Source: Pictodentalium vernedei
Taxonomy: Eukaryota > Mollusca > Scaphopoda > Dentaliida > Dentaliidae
Length of the DNA: 64,000 nucleotides
Reading direction: 5' to 3'
NCBI GenBank assembly: GCA_031216915.1
Contig: JAUFNR010000061.1
Coordinates: 62,001-126,000 of the forward strand
The notes beneath the pieces are model-generated. The model had not been told where the DNA came from. It searched no databases and worked only from the letters and a program-made list of their open reading frames with translations. The first letter of the stretch is position 1. Each line of letters starts with the position of its first letter. The position numbers and the translations under genes are program-made. Below, piece by piece: positions 31,854 to 41,063 of the stretch.

Positions 31854-32364
31854 GAGAATATCATATTTTCTTTCCAAACCATTACAGTAACACATACATC
31901 TTGATATTGGGAGACACTCTTTTGTCCTTCCATACTTCTTCTGCTGGACTCCTTCAAGTTGACCTTTGTTGAACTCCCCAAATCAAAACATAAACAAAAG
32001 AAAATGTCTGCCTTTAATCAGTGAGCACTCCACTTATAACATTTGGTCTCAATCTTCATTACTTTCATGAATTAGGAAAAGATTTCTTCGAGTATGTACT
32101 TAAATGTTTATAGAATACAGCTGTTATTTTATTTTGAGGTATTTTATTGTAAAAATTTTGTTCTCTTACTTATGCCACAGCAGACTTTCAGGTGGTGGTA
32201 TTTACACATGGCAGCAGTTCCATGGCAAATTTCAGTTTCCACATGTTCTATGTTTCATTCCAAGCATTTTGGTATATAATTTATTGGGGTTATTCATTTT
32301 GGGCCTTTTTTAGACTTGAAAGAAAATTACATGAAATTTGACCAAAGTTAGGCTGGACGTCCCC

Positions 32365-32415
32365 TTAAATTTCATCCAAATTCATTGAATGTTAATCAAC
32401 ACCGAAAATACAACA
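32365..32415 (+). repeat. Element B 5' LTR, part 3
   Basis: TTAAATTTCATCCAAATTC through GAAAATACAACA matches the end of the 3' LTR (36848-36898). The primer-binding-site-like sequence follows at 32417. Confidence 0.9.
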
Positions 32416-32936
32416 TTGGCGTCGCCGACTAAAACTTAAGAAATTCGGCGATTGAAAATCATTCCTCTAATTTTATTAAAAAGTTCCTTTGGTTCAACAT
32501 TTTATAAAAATGTCCATTCAAAGAGTTGTGATTTGAAGGTTATTAGCTTTCATTCACGACAATAAAATCTGTTCATATTTAACACCCTATTGAAGGTTAA
32601 TTGCTTTCATGGGTTATATCATTTTTCTATCTGTTGATTTTTTAAATATTTTGTACTAGTTTTTAAAATTGTAACTAATCTCTCTATTTTTAAACAGACT
32701 GCTGTTGGTGATTTTTGCATGTCGCAAGATGTATTTGAAATCGAGACATTTTACCCAGACACGCAAACATGGAGGGGTGGAAGAATGTTGCAATCGGTTT
32801 GGCCACTGAGAGAAGCTAGTGCATTAAAGTATGGATATCTCCTCATTTCAACGAGGGAGAACACAGAAATAGATGAATAGCTTGGCAACAACTGGACGAA
32901 GCCGATTCAAGTAAATATCCGAATGTCGATGATAGC

Positions 32937-33464
32937 TTGTCCAGCTGGACAAAGAAAATTTACGAGGAAATAAAACTGGTGCAAGCACAACTTACAGACA
33001 CTGATGAGAAATTGGCCATTCTCATGATGACACTAAAGGATGCTGAAGCTATATTCAATTCTGCACCATACTCAAATACTACCCAGCATACAATTACTAG
33101 CTCCGAATTGCCACTGTCTGTGCCAACACAATTCTACTCAACCATGTCGACACAGCCAAGTGGAATTAAATCTTCAAAGGGAGATCATAAACTAGTTTAT
33201 TCTTCAGTTTCGCATGTATCACATTCACCTCTGGATTTTATGTTTACACTGCCAGCAAATCATCCGATACATGAAATTAGGCACGGGAAGATTCAAAGCA
33301 TCTCACCTTCAACATTTATGCAACCATTTGCTGCATTTGGTTTGGAGAAGAATGCAATAATTATGTCAGTAAAAATAAGTTACCTAAACGCCAGCAACTT
33401 CAACACATTTCACCTTTACCAGACATGCGGTCATTTACTGCATCTGTTATTGATGATGAAATAG
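32937..33464 (+). pseudogene. Element B gag-position open frame
   Basis: 175 codons: an N-terminal helical/coiled-coil segment (KIYEEIKLVQAQLTDTDEKL) then Ser/Thr/Pro-rich sequence. It sits about 520 bp downstream of the primer site, where gag is expected, but no capsid or zinc-knuckle motif is visible. Function not recognised; fossil. Confidence 0.4.
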
Positions 33465-33804
33465 TCCATGAAAGTGTATGCGAAACTGAAGACTTGAGTA
33501 AACCCAATAATGATTGGGTTATTTACAATAATGGTTGTGATAGTGTTGAGCTGCCTTCTGAGTAAACTACAGGTCTGTGGCCACATAGTGTAGTTAATCC
33601 GGTTTTCTCACACAGAAGCCAGAACCAAATAGCAGCGCGGGATCAATGGGCGAAAGGACAATGCTTACTTTTATCACACCAGATTACCTCCAGATACATC
33701 ATCCAGTCGTCTCGGGGTGGGTGAACTTGAGCATCCTGATGCTAACTGAAGTAAACTTGAAGCTGCACTTACTTTTTTAAAAGGAATCATGTTTGGAATC
33801 GGTT

Positions 33805-33915
33805 GTAAAAATAACAACCAACAGGGGGGGGGGGGGGGGGGGGAGGGGGGTGGTTCTTGAAAAAATTCCTATACACGAGGCCGGGGTGGGTGGGTGGTCT
33901 GCCTGAGAAAAAAGT
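33805..33915. repeat. G-rich repeat, inverted partner of 35575-35725
   Basis: A poly-G run (33824-33848) is followed by TCCTATACACGAGGCCGGGG. Its reverse complement resembles CAGCCTCGTGTATGGGACTTTTTTC next to the poly-C at 35701-35720. The two form a widely spaced inverted pair. Confidence 0.6.
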
Positions 33916-34603
33916 GACTTTTTTCCTTGCAATGAAATAATGCTTATTTTGTATTTTAAATCTGATATAAAACAATATTTGACACTTATACTATATGCAG
34001 AGGGGCATCCAGAGCAATAACCTCATAAATGGAAATCAAGGGGAGGGTGGGGTGGCCTAATAACTACCCTATATGTGTTGAAACACAAATATTGTTCAAT
34101 AATGGCAATTTTCATGAATAAGAACACGAGTCGGCTTGACCAGGATTTTTGTCAGTTTCAACTAAATGTTTTATCATAATGATAAGTTAGACAACGAGAA
34201 GCTCACCCTAGCATACATACTGGATTGCTACATTGAACACAGCAACAACTGTCAATGAAATAATCGGCTCACCCACATTGACATATCAATATTTTGAAGA
34301 AACAAATTTCCACAAATTTGCTCCATCCAAACAATGAGATGGTTATGTGAACATCTGGACTATCACGTATGTGCTTAAACAGCCTGACTGCCAGTGTAGT
34401 GACACAGGAGTCACAATAGACATAGTAGTTTTGCTGTATTTGTCAGAAAGTGAACACATTGGTAATGGGTCTCAATAAAATAAATTAATGTTTTTAAAAT
34501 GATTTATTTTGTAAACAACATGTAATAATAAAACAAAACCATAATAAAATCAGACACTCAGTCTTAGCTGTAACAGTAACGCAAAACCCTATAAATTACT
34601 CTA

Positions 34604-34852
34604 GTTGACACCTACAGCTGATCCTACAAACCGTTTTATAATTGTAATTCCGGAAATGTAATTTTTAAACTCAATAGTAAATGGTCAAACTGGTTTGCTG
34701 GTACACTAAATGACACGTGTATATGATAAATTGCTGTTCCATTTAGGGTACCAACAAATAGTTTGACCACTTACTGTCATGTAACAGAATTACAAATCTG
34801 GAAATTACAATTGTGAAAAGGTTTATGGGATTGACACTAGGTGTCAACACAG
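34604..34852. mobile_element. Foldback MITE, about 250 bp
   Basis: The ends TTGACACCTA / TAGGTGTCAA are inverted, and imperfect complementarity continues for roughly 100 bp on each side (AATTGTAATTYC, GGTCAAACT, TTGYTGGTAC). No coding capacity. The target duplication is not clear. Confidence 0.75.
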
Positions 34853-34994
34853 ACGGTGTCATTTCACACTGTTCTGTTAAACATTCTGTAGTATGTTCTC
34901 TTTCAGTCTGAGAATGTTCTACCCGAGGTTGCTTAGTTGAAGACTCCTTGAAGAATTGAGTAAGCAGAGTATTTTGGGGTGGTCGCCTTTTTCG

Positions 34995-35117
34995 TCAAGA
35001 TGTTTCATGCCTCTGTAGGTTCACATAATTACAATTTTCAAAAATTTTGGAACAATGTTTGCATTTGAGAGTTAACGTTGATTTTGTCTTCTTCGGCACA
35101 TCAGTTTGGTCAGACAT
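34995..35117 (-). pseudogene. Small zinc-finger frame
   Basis: 40 codons from ATG at 35117: MSDQTDVPKKTKSTLTLKCK then a C-X2-C zinc-finger-like segment HCSKIFENCNYVNLQRHETS, followed by a stop. In the same frame the sequence beyond continues Arg/Lys-Arg-Pro and TLLTQFFKESS, in the manner of BED/C2H2-type fingers at the N-terminus of transposases. The second metal-ligand pair is incomplete. Probably a broken transposase N-terminus rather than a host gene. Confidence 0.4.
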
Positions 35118-35221
35118 TATTGATTATAGTTACTCCTTAGAAAATAAGAAAAATCTATTAGAAACTCAAGACTGAATGACATTTCATACAAAGACAAACA
35201 TCTCAGAGTATTAAAGTTTAA

Positions 35222-35470
35222 CCCTTTACCAGCTTTTACTCAAACTATCAATCATAAGCGGCCAAAGCTATATACAAAGAAAATCCAGATTTTTTTTACA
35301 TTTCCTTTTATGTGCAGTTTTGTGTCTCAAAAACATAGCTTATCAGTCCTATTTAAACTAGCTTGTCAAGCTTGTTGCAATGAGGGATCATAAGCTATCT
35401 TTTTAAGACAAAAAATGAAAAAATCCTTGGTATTTGAAAGTATCGTTTTATTCCTGTCTTAGTTAAAGGG
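35222..35470. mobile_element. Hairpin MITE with TTAA duplication (copy 3)
   Basis: TTAA at 35218-35221 and 35471-35474; ends CCCTTTACCAGC and, reversed, CCCTTTAACTAAG. It contains GTCTCAAAAACATAGCTTAT and the partly complementary GGGATCATAAGCTAT, the same core as copy 1, but with a decayed hairpin. Confidence 0.8.
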
Positions 35471-35574
35471 TTAAAGCTGATTTAAACAAGCAGCTACTGG
35501 GAATGTATCAGGTTAATTAAATGGAAGTATAATTACATGTGAAACCTAGGAAAAAGTTGTGTAAAACGCGGGTT

Positions 35575-35725
35575 TTTTGGTGATACTAGGGGGTGGGTCC
35601 CCTCTCAGAAAAGGAAAAAAATTTTCCTCTCAAAATGGGGTGGTGGGTGGTGTTGGGGCGGAAAATTTTTTTCAGCCTCGTGTATGGGACTTTTTTCCAG
35701 ACCCCCCCCCCCCCCCCCCCTGCAG
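35575..35725. repeat. G/C-rich repeat, inverted partner of 33805-33915
   Basis: GGGGGTGGGTCCCCTCTCAG, a GGTGGGTGGTG segment, CAGCCTCGTGTATGGGACTT and poly-C at 35701-35720. Open frames across it are artefacts of the homopolymers. Confidence 0.6.
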
Positions 35726-36430
35726 CCAAAGGAAAAAAAAGAACATAATGATAATTGATGAGGTTACCAGTAATTATGTTTTTGATTAAATTATTGTCTT
35801 TTCTGGGAATTTATGAGTTCGACAGTAAGGTAATTCGCTTCACTGTTGAGCTGCTCATAGGACATATTTTATGGTTCTTCGCATGATTCTACAACTACAT
35901 TGTAGTTTTCTGCACCAATGTTCACTTGTTTGCATGTAAAAACTCGGCAAATTGTTACTTCGCACTTCTGCAAGACACATGGATAACTACTTCCATTTTA
36001 CACAACCCTTCACTTCTTAAATGCGGCCTCACTTCAAGCACTTGCTTTTAACAAAACTTCTGTTCTTCGTGTCAACCCTTAATGTATCACAGCACAGCCA
36101 ATGCAGTGAATCATTATTGATTCTGCCCAGGTCTTGTCTCGATATGTTATGTTTCTGGACAGAATTATTCAGCAATTTGTGGTATCTGTCGCCTGTTTGA
36201 TCAGTGAAATGTCTTTTTGTACGTATATCACTTTAAACGCCCAACGAAGATCAGATATTTGATGAGGTTATTTGCTTCATTGAATATTTTCATTTGTAAA
36301 TAGATGTTTGTACCTCCTGGTGGATTGCACAAACTCGTGTCAATTTCCTTTGAGTTCAGGACCCACAGTACTTTTCACATGTAAGCCTCTGTTCAGACAG
36401 GATTCAAACCATAAATATTCATGGGGGGAA

Positions 36431-36898
36431 TGTTGTATAATTGGGGTTAATTGATTTAGTGAAGATCAGTTGCCAAGATCCACTTAGTGAACAGTGTTCA
36501 CAGTAATACTCGGTTGGTTTCCCAGTGTGATTGAGATGTCAGTTTGGGAGCAATTTGAGTGTGACTTTGGATGTTAAACTGTTCGGACGTTTATTTCGAC
36601 TGTGTGTCAACCTCTGTTTCTTAATACTGCTGTGTGCGGTATGCTATATATAATACTGCTGTGTGCGGTATTCCGTCTGTTATACTGCTGTGTGCGGTAT
36701 GACATCTATAATACTGCTGTGTGTGGTATTCCGTCTGCTATACTGCTATGTGCGGTATGCTATCTTTTATACTGATATGTGCGGCATTTACTGCTGTGTG
36801 CGGTAAGACTGTTATGATTTCCATGTCTTCCTTAATTGATAACGCCCTTAAATTTCATCCAAATTCATTGAATGCTTATCAACACTGAAAATATAACA
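36431..36898 (+). repeat. Element B 3' LTR
   Basis: 468 bp, TGTTGTATAATT..AAAATATAACA, uninterrupted. It includes the ACTGCTGTGTGCGGTAT minisatellite (about six units) and is followed by the ATAC target duplication. Confidence 0.92.
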
Positions 36899-36982
36899 AT
36901 ACTTTGGAAACCAGACGTGTACATGTACAGTGTACTGAACACACGTTCTGGAAGAATACATTAACAGGGCTTACATTTCATC

Positions 36983-39151
36983 TGTAACAGATCTGGGTTT
37001 TCTGTATATGTATCCTATGTGGCCTAGTAGTGGACTCCGCGTTTGACACCTCTCCAGGTGTTTATTAGAAAAAATAATAAATTTTAACAAAAAATATTGT
37101 TTTATTTTTATCACATATTTTACCAAAGGTAATGCATTTTTACAAATAACCAGGAAATTCCCTGTTCATGTTTTGACAAGTACATCTGACCCATTGCTTG
37201 TTGGATTAAAACAAGATATATTTCACTAAGTTTTCTGTCAAGTGGGTCTACAAGAATCTCCCCCCCCCCCCCCAAAAAAAAAAAAAAATGTCAGCTCAGA
37301 GTTCAAAGACAAACCTTTTAGCTCTGAATTTAATTAACAGTGTGATTTAAAAATCATCAAGCCACATCCCGAAGTCAAAGAACCTATCAACTTTTGATTC
37401 AAATAAATGTCTAACTTCACAAGAAATGTGATGTGAATAAGCAACTGAGAAATTAAGCAATAAGGTTCCAACTTCACATCAAAGTGATTAAATAAATAGG
37501 TAACTGGGAAACTTTACAATAAATTTCTAACTTCACATAAATGTGAATAAGCAAATTGGTAAATGGGAAACTTTACAATAAATTTCTAACTTCACATAAA
37601 TGTGAATAAGCAAATTGGTAACTGGGAAACTTTATAGTAAATTTCTAACTTCACATAAATGTGAATAAGCAAATAGGTAACTGGGAAACTTTATAGTAAA
37701 TATCTAACTTCACATAAATGTGAATAAGCAAATAGGTAACTGGGAAACTTTATAGTAAATATCTAACTTCACATAAATGTGAATAAGCAAATAGGTAACT
37801 GGGAAACTTTACAATAAATTTCTAACTTCACATAAATGTGAATAAGCAAATTGGTAACTGGGAAACTTTACAGTAAATTTCTAACTTCACATAAATGTGA
37901 ATAAGCAAATAGGTTACTGGGAAACTTTATAGTAAATATCTAACTTCACATAAATGTGAATAAGCAAATAGGTAACTGGGAAACTTCACAATAAATTTCT
38001 AACTTCACATAAATGCGAATAAGCAAATTGGTAACTGGGAAACTTTACAGTAAATTTCTAACTTCACATAAATGTGAATAAGCAAATAGGTAACTGGGAA
38101 ACTTCACAATAAATTTCTAACTTCACATAAATGTGAATAAGCAAATAGGTAACTGGGAAACTTTACAATAAATTTCTAACTTCACATAAATGTGAATAAG
38201 CAAATGGGTAGCTGCAAGTGTGGCTTGACAATTCACAAATCACAAAATATTTCACGTTTGTCCAAAAACAGATAAATGGTCAAACATTTCCATCCTGGAC
38301 TAGTACTGTGAAGATAAATGACCAAAAAAAAAAATAGCACTCTCAAGGCAGATCCTGAATGCTTAAAGTTTATTCACTTTCTCGAAAGTGAAGAAACTTG
38401 GAGCCATAAAACTCGACCCATGGCTTTTGGAAGAAAGAGGACAGGGGGGGGGGGGGGGAATTCAGCCCTCCAAAAACCTCTACCCCAACTACAAAACTGT
38501 TAAATTTTGCAAGAGGGAAGCATGGTTCGTTCAGGACCCAATGAATATGGTATTAAATACCAGTGAATGGGTTGCACCAAAATGAACAACCTTGCTCAAG
38601 TCTTGCAACTTTTTATACATTTTTACTAAGACGACTGGTCACCTACACAATTTTTGATCAATCAAAAATCAAATATGACTGGGAATAGTTCAAATGAGGG
38701 CGCTGTAAATAGTTTAGCCAATCAAACAACGTGATATGTAAGGAAGAAGAAGCAAAGATGGCAGCGTCCATGAAGGTCCAGAAAATACTAAAAAAATATA
38801 TAAAAATAAATAAATAGAAAATGGTTTACTAAATTAAGGTGAGTTTCTCATAAAAATATCTGTAAAAATAAATAAAAACAATGCCACCACTGCCCCTTCA
38901 ATAAATAAATGTTAACAGGAGAATACCACGAATTTAGGAAATTTAAATCACTGGCATGCGAACTCAAAGTTCTATTACGATAATTTGTAACCTGTGAAAT
39001 GAACTTGAATACTAAATTTCTACTATTTTCACATGCCAAATGTTTGGAAAATTATATTAACTGTAAAAATTATGCTTGTTTATGAAGGGATGTCAGAGGC
39101 ATGGAGTTGAATACCCAAAACGGGAACAAGCGAATACTGAGCTCTGTTACA
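36983..39151 (-). repeat. Element E LTR (3' LTR in element orientation)
   Basis: 2169 bp. It contains a minisatellite at about 37440-38215 and a poly-G run (38444-38458) longer than in the partner LTR. Confidence 0.92.
37440..38215. repeat. 59-bp minisatellite inside the element E LTR, about 12-13 units
   Basis: The unit is GGTAACTGGGAAACTTTA then CTAACTTCACATAAATGTGA then ATAAGCAAAT. The internal CTTCACATAAATGTGAA is partly palindromic. Variant units (TATAGTAAAT, ACAATAAAT, ACAGTAAAT) alternate in an order largely shared with the other LTR. Confidence 0.88.
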
Positions 39152-39208
39152 TTCCTCCCCCCTCAGAATAAGACAAATGCTACTTTGTCAAAGAAGACAC
39201 CCAAAAAG

Positions 39209-39763
39209 TCATTTTTTCAAAATTTCTCTGCTTGTGGATTGTCCTTCTCGTAACCAGTTCTTGGATTGCTTCACAATCTGACCGTCTACCTCTATGACCT
39301 CTTCATCGCGAGCTACAGTTGAAGATGAAAATGTTTGTGAATGATGATGAGCACAGTTTTTAATTATAACACGTTTTCTTTGCTCTTGCAGTTTCAAAGA
39401 GTCAATATATTCCTTCCTCTCATGCCCAGATAGGGCCCTAGCAGGAACATCATCACCAGGTGATACAAAGTTTTTATTCAGTTCTTTTAACATGGATACA
39501 CCTGAATGTGAAAGAGTTCGATGGTGGTGATTAATGTTGCACTTTCTTGTGAATTTTTTCCCACATGAGTCACATTTCCATAAAATAACTGTCTCTTTAT
39601 GAAATTTACACCAATGAGCATAATAGTCCTGTGCCTTCATAAAGATGGTGGAAACTGGACAAGACAACACCTGGCACTTCATCCCTCTTGGATCAAAAAC
39701 CGGACGGTTCTCTTCAGTAAACTTCTCCATTTCTTCTTCATCAACTTTCAAAGAGAGCTCCAT
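39209..39763 (-). CDS. Accessory C2H2 zinc-finger frame of element E
   Basis: 184 codons, between integrase and the 3' LTR, same strand as pol. About residues 29-58 hold an atypical finger (CQVLSC then HWCKFH) and residues 62-86 a canonical one (WKCDSCGKKFTRKCNINHHH). A basic Gln/Lys/Arg segment follows (LQEQRKRVIIKNCAHHH). No signal peptide or membrane segment, so it is not an envelope. It ends 57 bp before the LTR, abutting the purine tract. Possibly captured from the host and DNA- or RNA-binding; function unknown. Described as part of a fossil element. Confidence 0.7.
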   Translation of the reverse strand: MELSLKVDEEEMEKFTEENRPVFDPRGMKCQVLSCPVSTIFMKAQDYYAHWCKFHKETVILWKCDSCGKKFTRKCNINHHHRTLSHSGVSMLKELNKNFVSPGDDVPARALSGHERKEYIDSLKLQEQRKRVIIKNCAHHHSQTFSSSTVARDEEVIEVDGQIVKQSKNWLREGQSTSREILKK

Positions 39764-39782
39764 TCTGAAAGAACTAAACAGA

Positions 39783-41024
39783 CTATGGACTATAGATCTG
39801 TCTGGGTCGAATAATTCGCCCAGTGCGAGTGGTGACAGGACCAGAATAACTGGCTGCCAGTTCAGAACAATCAGAAATATCTTGAAATTCTTTTATATCA
39901 GTAATGCCTCCCTCATCTAACCAACTATCAGGTACATTCTTACCCTCAAAGGGTTTAAGGTGGTCAATATGAACAGTTTTTATAGCTGCATTCCTATGTT
40001 CCTGAATAACATAACTCACATCACTCTGTTTTTCAATTATCAGGTATGGTCCAACCCAACCCAAACCTAGTTTCTGCTTTGCTTTAGGTGGGTACCAACG
40101 CCAAACCCAAGACCCAACTCAAAACTCCCTTGATTTAGCATTTTTATCATAAGCTTTTTTCTGTCGGGTGGCAGCTCGACCTAATTGTTCGTATGCAAAA
40201 CTAAATGACTTTGTAAGCACACTCTGAACCCATTCAACATATTGTATAGGACATACCCAATCCTTAGATTCTGGAGGAAAACCCGTCATTATGTCTACAG
40301 GAAACTTTACCTCCCTTCCCAACATAAGTAAGTTTGGTGACACATGTGTACTTGAATGCTCAGTAGCTCTGTATGCCATAAGTAAATATGGTAAATGTTG
40401 ATCCCAGTCAGACTGATTTGGATCAACAAAAATTGAAAGCATTTGCAATAATGTTCTGTTGAAACGCTCAACTAATCCGTCTGACTGAGGTCTGTATGGT
40501 GCAGTGCGGGATTTATCAATACCCAAAAGTAAACAGATTTCTTCAAACAATTTAGACTCAAACTCACGTCCCTGGTCAGTATGAATTCGACTTGGACAGC
40601 CAAACCTACATATTATTTGAGTTACTAATAAATTAGCTACAGTTTGAGCAGTGTGGTTTTTAGTGGCAAAAACTTCCTTCCACTTGGTGAAATAATCGCC
40701 AAACACAATCACATATTCATTCCCATCTTCAGTTAAAGGCAGAGGGCCCAACACATCTATAGCAATACATTGCATAGGATAATTATTGACAACTTGTTGA
40801 AGAGGAAATTTCCCAACACCAGGCCCTGGTTTTCTCTGAGCACATTCGTCACAGGATTTACACCAACGTTCAATAGCTTCATCCATACCAACCCAATAAA
40901 AACGTTTTTTAATATTTGCTACAGTTTTGTCACGGCCAAAATGACCTGCTATTTTATCTACATGCAATTTTTGAAATATATACTCCCTCATTTGAGTTGG
41001 GGCTATTATTTGTGATACTTCCAC
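39783..41024 (-). pseudogene. Element E integrase with GPY/F module
   Basis: Zinc-binding segment (HFGRDKTVANIKKRFYW, CDECAQRKPG), DDE core (AIDVLGPLPL, RIHTDQGREFESKL, PQSDGLVERFNRTL) and a C-terminal GPY/F-like module (GWVGPYLIIEKQSDVSYVIQ, VHIDHLKPFEG). No chromodomain visible. Fossil. Confidence 0.88.
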
Positions 41025-41063
41025 CCCAGTAATGATGGCTTTCCTATATAGAACATTATTGTG

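Larger units (their letters stand above)
25361..32364. mobile_element. Element F: 7-kb TTAA-flanked inverted-repeat DNA transposon, non-autonomous
   Basis: The ends are inverted repeats: GGGGTCGTCCAACCTAACTT on the left and, reversed on the right, GGGGACGTCCAGCCTAACTT, each followed by TGGTCAA (two mismatches in 27 bp). TTAA is duplicated at 25357-25360 and 32365-32368 and restores the LTR of B exactly. TTAA targets occur in piggyBac and Kolobok; the G-rich ends fit Kolobok-type termini better, but I cannot decide. No transposase motif is visible in the roughly 3.1 kb not occupied by LINE copy 2. Confidence 0.85.
32416..36430 (+). other. Element B interior, no recognisable pol
   Basis: Coding-like patches occur at about 32700-32880 (VGDFCMSQDVFEIETFYPD in style) and 32937-33464 (MSSWTKKIYEEIKLVQAQLT, predicted coiled coil), in the position of gag. 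Beyond that the interior holds a foldback MITE (34604-34852), a small zinc-finger frame (34995-35117, minus), a TTAA MITE (35222-35470) and paired G-rich/C-rich repeats (33805-33915 and 35575-35725, inverted to each other). Confidence 0.55.
20168..36898 (+). mobile_element. Element B: LTR retroelement, split by two nested insertions
   Basis: A plus-oriented LTR element flanked by a 4-bp target duplication ATAC (20164-20167 and 36899-36902). The 5' LTR survives in three parts (20168-20222, 24932-25360, 32365-32415), separated by elements D and F; the 3' LTR is 36431-36898. One base after the 5' LTR comes TGGCGTCGCCGAC (32417), identical to the primer site of element A, and a purine tract ATGGGGGGAA abuts the 3' LTR. 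The 4-kb interior has no recognisable protease, reverse transcriptase or integrase, so it is a non-autonomous or decayed relative. It is broken. The LTRs differ by several percent plus minisatellite copy number, so B is older than D, C and E. Confidence 0.85.

Noticed and set aside
39209-39763. Element E accessory frame as an envelope gene
   Set aside because: No signal peptide, transmembrane segment or cleavage site; zinc-finger ligands are clear instead.
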